Below the pieces are notes generated by a model. That model did not search any database. It was not told the origin of the DNA and saw nothing but the letters and a program-made list of their open reading frames with translations. The position numbers and the translations under genes are program-made. DNA of 64,000 nucleotides from JAVVHE01 sp038238915 (GTDB taxonomy: Bacteria > Pseudomonadota > Alphaproteobacteria > Sphingomonadales > Sphingomonadaceae): the NCBI GenBank assembly GCA_038238915.1, contig JBBSFH010000014.1, forward strand, positions 1 to 64,000, read 5' to 3'. Positions within the stretch are counted from its first letter, which is position 1. The number at the start of each line of letters is the position of its first letter. Shown here in pieces: positions 53,777-64,000 of the stretch.

Positions 53777-55087
53777 TCAGCCCCGCTTGCGGCGCGCGAA
53801 CATCGCGATCACGCCCAGGCCGAAGAGCGCCAGGCTGGCAGGCTCGGGGACCACGTCGAAGATCGGCGCGTCGAAGCGGATCAGCGCAAACTCGTTGTTG
53901 TCCGCCTTGCCCGGCGTGCGGCCCGACGAGAACGGATAGTTGTTGTCGTTGCCGATCAGCAGCGTGCGGCTGTCGAGCGGGATCACCGTCTCGATAGTGA
54001 CGAAGGGCAGGTCGAACACGGTGCGGCCATCGCCGTTCAGGTCGTTCGGATCGGCGATATTCAACTCGTCGAGCAGAAGCGTCTTCTGGAGCGTGCCATC
54101 GGGGTTGGTCTTGGTCAGATCGATCAGATAGACCCGCTTGAACACCGACGCCGGACCCTGTGTGCCATCACGCTCGAGCACGACGAATTGATGGTCACCC
54201 ACCGCCGTCATGTCGCCGATATTGGTTCCGCCTGGCTCCAGCTTGTACAGAAACTGCTCGCCGGTAAACTTCGCCGAGGCCACGTCGAAGGTATTGATAC
54301 GCAGCGTCTTGGCCGGGTCCCCCGTGACAGTGCCTTCGAGCAGCGTGTAGAGCGTGGTGCCGCTCGCGTTGATCGCCATGCCCTCGAAGCCGCGGCTGCC
54401 GCCGAGGTTGGCAGGGGTAGTGCCGCGGAACGGGTTCTCCGGCGCGAAGACGCCAGGCAACGGGATCGGCGCGCCGATCAGGTTGAAATTCTTGTCGGTG
54501 TGCAGCAGAAACGGGCCGAATTCTTCGCCGATATAGTAGCTGCCGTCGTTCAGGCGGCGGATGCTTTCGGGATCATAATCTGCTCCGGTCAGCAGCTTGC
54601 CCGTCTTGATCGCGGCATCCACCGCGATGCCGCTGGGTGTCGACGTGTTCGTGGTGCGATCGTAGATCGGGTAAAAGTTCTGGTCAGCGACGCGCGTGAA
54701 ACCCGATTGATCGTGGGTATCGGTGATGCGGTTGCTCTTGTTGACGGTGACCGTGCCGGTGCCGCCGCTTTTGGTCCGGAAATCGACGGTGACGTCGTGC
54801 ACCATCAACAGCGAATCCTGCGAATTATTCTTGGTGCCAAAACCGTTGTCCTGCAGCACGAGATAGCCGCCATGGCGATTGCTTAGGATGCCGGAGAAGC
54901 CTTGGACCGATTGCTTGTCCGCATAGACTTCAGGCTCGCCATTGGTGTTGGTGCCAGCAAACTGGCCCGAGGTCGGCCCGGGCGTGAAAGTGGCGGCTGG
55001 CAGGCTCGCCCAGCCGACCAGCGTCGGGGCAGCGTGCGCGGCCGCCGCGGTGGCGGCGAGCAGCGCGGCGATGAAAATGGTTCGCAT
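53777..55087 (-). CDS. Phytase-like esterase domain protein with PEP-CTERM anchor
   Basis: 436-residue exported protein. A signal peptide (residues 1-19, ending AHAA) precedes a beta-propeller of the phytase-like/esterase-like family PF13449: SVQGFSGILSNRHGGYLVLQDNGFG (cited in part: GFSGILSNRHGGYLVLQDNG), DPESIRRLNDGSYYIGEEFG, GFEGMAINASGTTLYTLLEG. The C-terminus is VVPEPASLALFGLGVIA followed by RRKRG, a PEP-CTERM sorting signal. The substrate is unknown; phosphodiester or phytate hydrolysis is only a family guess. AGGGAG lies 12 bases before ATG 55087. It is the second PEP-CTERM protein of this window. Confidence 0.9.
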   Translation of the reverse strand: MRTIFIAALLAATAAAAHAAPTLVGWASLPAATFTPGPTSGQFAGTNTNGEPEVYADKQSVQGFSGILSNRHGGYLVLQDNGFGTKNNSQDSLLMVHDVTVDFRTKSGGTGTVTVNKSNRITDTHDQSGFTRVADQNFYPIYDRTTNTSTPSGIAVDAAIKTGKLLTGADYDPESIRRLNDGSYYIGEEFGPFLLHTDKNFNLIGAPIPLPGVFAPENPFRGTTPANLGGSRGFEGMAINASGTTLYTLLEGTVTGDPAKTLRINTFDVASAKFTGEQFLYKLEPGGTNIGDMTAVGDHQFVVLERDGTQGPASVFKRVYLIDLTKTNPDGTLQKTLLLDELNIADPNDLNGDGRTVFDLPFVTIETVIPLDSRTLLIGNDNNYPFSSGRTPGKADNNEFALIRFDAPIFDVVPEPASLALFGLGVIAMFARRKRG

Positions 55088-55295
55088 GATGATGGGATGC
55101 TCCCTGTTGGCAGAGCAACCGGAGTAGCGGATGAATTTTACGTTCCGGTGACAACGCGCGGTCGAGCCGCAATTTATTCACAGGTCTGCGTACTGCGGTG
55201 TCCGCTCGCGCGCGAATGCCAGATCGGCGTTCATGCCGAGCGAGAAATCCTGTGCTGGGCGAGGCGGACCGTGTGGCCACACCCGCATGTTCGCT
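55088..55295. other. Intergenic region, no gene seen
   Basis: About 200 bases between the phytase-like gene and the decayed hydrolase. It must hold the promoter of the phytase-like gene (minus strand). AT-rich patches occur near 55130-55180, but I find no well-spaced -35/-10 pair. Confidence 0.5.
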
Positions 55296-55939
55296 CTAGC
55301 GGGCTGAAGGGCCAAGCGCGCTGGTCCGCGTTGAGGGGGCGAAAGCCTCCGCAAGAAAGGCGCGCGTCCGGCTCCAGGCGTCGCGCTGATCTCGAACGAT
55401 CGCATCCAGAGCTCCGCCGAGTTTGACCGCGCCCGGATCGACATCGCCTCCATCGCCAGCCAGTGCGTGCCCCGCGTCGGGATACACAACGAGATCGGTC
55501 GATAGTCCGTCCTTCGTCCGGCGGGCCGCGATTGCACGCGCCATTTCCGCCGACGGCCAAATACGATCGAGATCGCCCGCTATCATGCACCCAAGATGCC
55601 GATGCGCTGCGGATCGACCTCGGCCGGTTGACGAGCCAATCGTGCGCGGCTTGTGCCGATCGACCGGGATGTTCACGAATGCGCGCGGAAGGCCGCGATC
55701 TCGTGCGCGGAATCACAGCGCGGATCATAATAGGGCAGGCCCAGCACCGAATAGCGGAGCGCGGCGAGAAGCGGCGCGAATTGCTTTGCAACTTCGTCGC
55801 CGCCTTCGGACCCGCCGAGCACGATCAGCGCGGGTCGGCGCGCGCCGGGCACCGAAGCGAACACCGCGCCCGGGAACGCGAGGGCGAGGCGCATTGCAAC
55901 GCTCCGATGGTATGCCGAACCATCCTTGCTCAACGCCAT
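55296..55939 (-). pseudogene. Decayed alpha/beta hydrolase of the acyl-CoA thioesterase/BAAT C-terminal type
   Basis: Remains of one gene in three frames. 55673-55939 encodes RRPALIVLGGSEGGDEVAKQ and YSVLGLPYY, then a stop at 55673. The continuation lies in shifted frames: AAHDWLVNRP, then EVDPQRIGILGA, ending in two stop codons near 55582-55588. Then, in the frame of 55296, LDRIWPSAEMARAIAARR and LVVYPDAGHALAG, the C-terminal part with the catalytic His. The segment between GILGA and LDRIWPS, which should hold the nucleophile Ser and core strands, is deleted. So the gene cannot make an active enzyme. Confidence 0.8.
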
Positions 55940-55965
55940 CGTTGCAATGCGAGCCTTACGCCCGT

Positions 55966-58900
55966 CTACTCCGCCGCCACCGCCTCGGGCGCGGGCAACG
56001 CCGCCGCAGCCGCCGCGTCCTGCTGCGCCCGCAACACGATATCGCGCGCATTCGCAGCCACGCGCAGCCGGTTCATGCCAGCACCCGTGCCCGCCGGGAT
56101 CAGGCGGCCGACGATGACATTTTCCTTCAGCCCGATCAGCGGATCCACCTTGCCCTGCACGCTCGCCTCGGTCAGCACGCGCGTCGTCTCCTGGAACGAT
56201 GCCGCGCTCATGAAGCTGCGCGTCTGCAGGCTGGCCTTGGTGATGCCGAGCAGTACCGGCTTGCCCTCGGCGGGCTTGGATCCCTTGGGCAGCTTGGCGT
56301 TCTCGCGGTCCATCTCGTCGCGATCGGTCTGTTCGCCGATCAGCAGATGCGTGTCACCCGAGTAGGTGATCTCCACCTTCTGCAGCATCTGGCGCACGAT
56401 GACTTCGATGTGCTTGTCGTTGATCTTAACGCCCTGCAGACGATAGACTTCCTGCACTTCGGCGCACAGATATTCGGCGAGCGGTTCGATGCCGAGCACG
56501 TCGAGCATGTCGTGTGGATCGGGGTTGCCGTCGAGGATATAATCGCCCTTCTGCACATGATCGCCCTCCTGGACGGTGATGTGCTTGCCCTTGGCGATGA
56601 AATACTCGACCGGATCGCCGCCATCCTCGGGCCGCACGATGATGCGTCGCTTGGCCTTGAAGTCCTTGCCGAACTCGATGCGCCCCGCGATCTTGCTGAT
56701 CACTCCGCTATCCTTGGGCTTGCGCGCCTCGAACAGCTCGGCCACGCGCGGCAGACCGCCGGTGATGTCGCGCGTCTTGGCAGATTCCCTCGGTACGCGA
56801 GCGAGAATGTCGCCCGCCGACACCTTGTCGCCCTCGCCGACCGAAATGATCGCCAGCGGCGGCAGGAAGTAGCGCGCCGCCTCACCCGAAGCCTCGTCCA
56901 GCAACGTCACGCGCGGACGCAGATCCGTCTTGTCCTTGGTGGACGTCGCCCGGTATTCGTTCACCACCTTGTTGGCGATGCCAGTCGCCTCATCGACCTC
57001 CTCGGTCAGCGTCAGCCCCTCGATCAGATCCTGATACTTCACCACACCCGATTTCTCGGTAATGATCGGCGTGGTATAGGGATCCCATTCCGCCATGCGG
57101 TCGCCCTTGGCCACGATCGAGCCATCCTCATGCAGCATCCGCGCCCCGAACGGGATGCGGTGTGTGCTGCGCTCGCGCCCGTCGGTGTCGATCAGCGAAA
57201 GTTCGCCGTTGCGCCCCACCGCGATCACACGGCCGCGCCCGTCGGTCAGCAGCGGCAGGTTCTTGAGCACAATCTTGCCATCGACCGGCGCCTCGAGCGT
57301 CGATTGCTCGGAAACCTGCGCCGCGCCGCCGATGTGGAACGTACGCATCGTCAGCTGCGTGCCCGGCTCGCCGATCGACTGCGCGGCGATGACGCCCACC
57401 GCTTCACCCTGATTGACCGGCGTTCCGCGCGCGAGATCGCGCCCGTAGCAGGCCGCGCACACGCCCGTCTTGGTCTCGCACACCAGTGGCGAGCGGATCT
57501 TGACGCTGACGACCGCCGCCTTCTCGATCGCCGCCACATCGACCTCGTCGAGCAATCGGCCCATCGGCGCGAGCATCTCGTTCGTCTTGGGATCGATCAC
57601 GTCCTCGGCCGTCGTGCGGCCGAGGATGCGTTCGCCCAAGGACACGATGGTCGAACCGCCCTCGACGATGGCTTTCATCTGAAGCCCATGATCTGTGCCG
57701 CAGTCTTCGGCTGCGATCACGCAGTCCTGACTGACATCAACGAGACGACGGGTCAGGTAACCCGAGTTCGCGGTCTTCAGTGCGGTATCCGCCAGTCCCT
57801 TGCGCGCGCCATGGGTGGAGTTGAAATATTCGAGAACCGTCAAACCCTCCTTGAAATTGGAGATGATCGGCGTTTCGATGATTTCCCCCGACGGCTTCGC
57901 CATCAGCCCCCGCATGCCCGCGAGTTGCTTCATCTGCGTCTGCGAGCCGCGCGCGCCCGAGTGCGCCATCATGTAGATCGAGTTGATCTGCGGCATCTTG
58001 CCATCTGCATCGGGCTTCGGCGATGAAATCGCCTTCATCATCGCGTCCGCGACCTTGTCGCCGCAACGCGCCCATGCATCGATCACCTTGTTATACTTCT
58101 CGCCCTGCGTGATCAGCCCGTCCTGATACTGCTGCTCGTAATCCTTCACGAGGCCGCGCGTGGCATCGACGAGTTCGATTTTCTCGTCGGGGATGCGCAT
58201 GTCGTCCTTGCCGAAGCTGATGCCAGCCTTGAACGCATGACGGAAGCCGAGGCCCATGATGGCATCGGCGAACAACACCGTCTCCTTCTGGCCCGTATGA
58301 CGATAGACGACGTCGATGACGTCGCCGATGTCCTTCTTGGTCAGCAGGCGATTGACGATATCGAAGGGCACCTTCGAGTTTTTGGGTAGAGCTTCGCCAA
58401 GCAGCATCCGGCCCGGCGTGGTCTGGAAGCGTTTGAGGTAAGTCTTCCCCTTCTCGTCGGTCTGCGGCAGTCGCGCGGTGATCTTGGCGTGCAGAGTCAC
58501 CGACTTGTTGTCGAGCGCCTGATGCAATTCGGTCATTTCGCCAAACACCATGCCCTCGCCCGGCTCGCCCACGCGGTCCATGGTCAGATAATAGATACCC
58601 AGCACCATGTCCTGCGACGGCACGATGATCGGCTTACCATTTGCGGGACTAAGGATGTTGTTGGTGGACATCATCAGCACGCGCGCCTCGAGTTGCGCCT
58701 CGAGGCTGAGTGGTACATGCACCGCCATCTGATCGCCATCGAAGTCGGCGTTGAACGCCGAGCAGACGAGCGGATGCAACTGGATCGCCTTTCCCTCGAT
58801 CAGCACCGGTTCGAACGCCTGGATGCCAAGACGGTGGAGCGTGGGCGCGCGGTTGAGCAGCACGGGATGCTCGCGGATCACCTCGTCCAATATATCCCAG

Positions 58901-60129
58901 ACTTCCTTGCGCTCCTTCTCCACCCACTTCTTCGCCTGCTTCAGCGTCATCGACAGACCCTTGGCGTCGAGACGCGAATAGATGAACGGCTTGAACAGTT
59001 CGAGCGCCATCTTCTTGGGCAGCCCGCACTGGTGCAACTTCAGTTCCGGCCCAGTGACGATCACCGAACGGCCACTGTAATCCACGCGCTTGCCGAGCAG
59101 GTTCTGCCGAAACCGCCCCTGCTTGCCCTTGAGCATATCGGACAAGGACTTCAAAGGCCGCTTGTTCGCACCCGTGATCGTGCGCCCACGCCGACCATTG
59201 TCGAACAGCGCGTCGACCGCCTCCTGCAACATGCGCTTCTCGTTGCGCACGATGATATCAGGCGCGCGAAGTTCGATCAGTCGCTTCAACCGGTTATTGC
59301 GGTTGATGACGCGGCGGTACAAGTCGTTCAGATCGGACGTGGCGAAACGGCCGCCGTCCAATGGCACCAGCGGCCGCAACTCGGGCGGGATCACTGGAAC
59401 GACGGTCAGCACCATCCACTCGGGCTTGTTGCCGCTCTCCATGAAGGATTCGATCACCTTCATGCGCTTGATGATCTTCTTGGGCTTCAGCTCGGACTTG
59501 GTCTCGGCGAGCTCCTTCTTCAGCGTCTCGTATTCGCCGGGAAGGTCCATCTCCTCGAGCAGCTTGCGGATCGCCTCCGCGCCGATTCCGGCGACGAACG
59601 CATCCTCGCCATGTTCCTCCTGCGCAGAATACAGCTCGTCCTCGGTCAGCAGTTGGAACCGCTTGAACGGCGACATGCCGGGATCGAGCACGATGTAATG
59701 CTCGAAATAGAGCACCCGCTCGAGATCCTTCAGCGGCATGTCAAGCAGCATGCCTATACGGCTCGGCAGCGACTTCAGAAACCAGATGTGCGCGACAGGA
59801 GCGGCGAGTTCGATGTGGCCCATCCGCTCGCGGCGCACCTTGGAGATCGTCACCTCGACGCCGCACTTCTCGCAGACAATGCCCTTGTACTTCATCCGCT
59901 TGTACTTGCCGCACAGGCACTCGTAATCCTTGATCGGACCGAAGATACGTGCGCAGAACAGTCCGTCACGCTCGGGCTTGAACGTGCGGTAGTTGATGGT
60001 CTCGGGCTTACGAATCTCGCCGAACGACCACGAACGGATCTTCTCCGGCGAGGCAAGACTGATCTTTATCCGGTCGAACGTCTCCGGCTTCTGCGCCGGG
60101 TGGAAGAAGTTCATCAGTTCGGTATTCAT
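55966..60129 (-). CDS. rpoC: DNA-directed RNA polymerase subunit beta'
   Basis: 1387-residue beta' subunit, complete and of normal alphaproteobacterial length. The N-terminal zinc ribbon has CLCG and CEKCG; the catalytic Mg site is FNADFDGDQMAVHVP; the second zinc site is around CAACYGRDLARG; the trigger-loop region and the C-terminal conserved FIRS-like region follow. A GGAAGGAT ribosome site precedes ATG 60129. It lies 105 bases downstream of rpoB in the usual rpoBC order. Confidence 0.98.
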   Translation of the reverse strand: MNTELMNFFHPAQKPETFDRIKISLASPEKIRSWSFGEIRKPETINYRTFKPERDGLFCARIFGPIKDYECLCGKYKRMKYKGIVCEKCGVEVTISKVRRERMGHIELAAPVAHIWFLKSLPSRIGMLLDMPLKDLERVLYFEHYIVLDPGMSPFKRFQLLTEDELYSAQEEHGEDAFVAGIGAEAIRKLLEEMDLPGEYETLKKELAETKSELKPKKIIKRMKVIESFMESGNKPEWMVLTVVPVIPPELRPLVPLDGGRFATSDLNDLYRRVINRNNRLKRLIELRAPDIIVRNEKRMLQEAVDALFDNGRRGRTITGANKRPLKSLSDMLKGKQGRFRQNLLGKRVDYSGRSVIVTGPELKLHQCGLPKKMALELFKPFIYSRLDAKGLSMTLKQAKKWVEKERKEVWDILDEVIREHPVLLNRAPTLHRLGIQAFEPVLIEGKAIQLHPLVCSAFNADFDGDQMAVHVPLSLEAQLEARVLMMSTNNILSPANGKPIIVPSQDMVLGIYYLTMDRVGEPGEGMVFGEMTELHQALDNKSVTLHAKITARLPQTDEKGKTYLKRFQTTPGRMLLGEALPKNSKVPFDIVNRLLTKKDIGDVIDVVYRHTGQKETVLFADAIMGLGFRHAFKAGISFGKDDMRIPDEKIELVDATRGLVKDYEQQYQDGLITQGEKYNKVIDAWARCGDKVADAMMKAISSPKPDADGKMPQINSIYMMAHSGARGSQTQMKQLAGMRGLMAKPSGEIIETPIISNFKEGLTVLEYFNSTHGARKGLADTALKTANSGYLTRRLVDVSQDCVIAAEDCGTDHGLQMKAIVEGGSTIVSLGERILGRTTAEDVIDPKTNEMLAPMGRLLDEVDVAAIEKAAVVSVKIRSPLVCETKTGVCAACYGRDLARGTPVNQGEAVGVIAAQSIGEPGTQLTMRTFHIGGAAQVSEQSTLEAPVDGKIVLKNLPLLTDGRGRVIAVGRNGELSLIDTDGRERSTHRIPFGARMLHEDGSIVAKGDRMAEWDPYTTPIITEKSGVVKYQDLIEGLTLTEEVDEATGIANKVVNEYRATSTKDKTDLRPRVTLLDEASGEAARYFLPPLAIISVGEGDKVSAGDILARVPRESAKTRDITGGLPRVAELFEARKPKDSGVISKIAGRIEFGKDFKAKRRIIVRPEDGGDPVEYFIAKGKHITVQEGDHVQKGDYILDGNPDPHDMLDVLGIEPLAEYLCAEVQEVYRLQGVKINDKHIEVIVRQMLQKVEITYSGDTHLLIGEQTDRDEMDRENAKLPKGSKPAEGKPVLLGITKASLQTRSFMSAASFQETTRVLTEASVQGKVDPLIGLKENVIVGRLIPAGTGAGMNRLRVAANARDIVLRAQQDAAAAAALPAPEAVAAE

Positions 60130-60150
60130 AAGCCCGATCCTTCCATGTCA

Positions 60151-60166
60151 CGCGCCCGAAGGCGCG
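60151..60166 (-). other. UUCG hairpin between rpoB and rpoC
   Basis: In the rpoBC transcript a 6-bp stem CGCGCC/GGCGCG encloses a UUCG tetraloop, 22 bases before the rpoC start. It has no U tract, so it is not an intrinsic terminator. It could stabilise or mark a processing site; that is inference. Confidence 0.5.
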
Positions 60167-60234
60167 AAAGGGCGGGGCAGACGACCCCTCCCACTGTCGC
60201 CCGTTGACGCCAAGACGCCAACGGCTCTTCACAT

Positions 60235-64000
<3,766 letters not shown>

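Noticed and set aside
55178..55791. Overlapping minus-strand open frames across the hydrolase remnant as separate genes
   Set aside because: Together they are pieces of one decayed hydrolase in shifted frames, not separate genes.

Overview
The window is a high-GC alphaproteobacterial chromosome segment, most likely from a sphingomonad (Sphingomonas or a close relative). The basis is the typical dCTP deaminase, rpoBC, split pntA, fused pabB-pabC, sphingomonad-type small conserved proteins and two PEP-CTERM proteins. This is inference from familiar protein sequences; no 16S rRNA is present.

Layout. 1-4.0 kb: a PEP-CTERM exported protein, dcd, two small conserved proteins and a quinone-oxidoreductase-like enzyme. 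4.1-24.5 kb: one tightly packed, single-strand locus that looks like an operon. It encodes a two-partner-secretion (TPS) pore (TpsB), an ExbB-type proton channel fused to a periplasmic DUF2341/LamG-like domain, an ExbD, a second ExbD-like protein without the membrane anchor, a TonB, a porin, a periplasmic coiled-coil protein and a 4258-residue haemagglutinin-like TpsA. 24.5-33.7 kb: housekeeping and accessory genes (PBP1-type murein synthase, cupin/JmjC-like protein, msrB, modABC, a VIT/CCC1-type transporter, a DMT permease, DUF3597, DUF3775, isoaspartyl peptidase). 33.8-36.3 kb: tRNA-Met(CAT) and the pABA branch (pabBC fusion, pabA).

36.5-46.7 kb: a three-gene operon with the signature enzymes of the 3-hydroxypropionate CO2-fixation bi-cycle. 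These are propionyl-CoA synthase (pcs, trifunctional), bifunctional malonyl-CoA reductase (mcr) and an acetyl-CoA carboxylase carboxyltransferase alpha subunit (accA). Together they would run acetyl-CoA to malonyl-CoA to 3-hydroxypropionate to propionyl-CoA, if the other carboxylase subunits are supplied from elsewhere. The pcs gene is a mosaic: it has a low-GC block in its enoyl-CoA hydratase part and an in-frame palindromic repeat between its second and third domains.

46.7-52.3 kb: small proteins, a secreted peroxiredoxin and the proton-translocating transhydrogenase operon (pntA1, pntA2, pntB) with two extra small membrane genes inserted and a cox subunit IV-like leader gene. 52.4-64 kb: an ABC1/UbiB-like kinase, a phytase-like PEP-CTERM esterase, a decayed acyl-CoA thioesterase-like pseudogene, complete rpoC and most of rpoB, which runs off the right edge.

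The two most notable systems are the TonB/ExbBD-coupled TPS locus and the Chloroflexus-type pcs-mcr-accA module in a proteobacterial background. I saw no CRISPR array, rRNA, prophage or insertion sequence.
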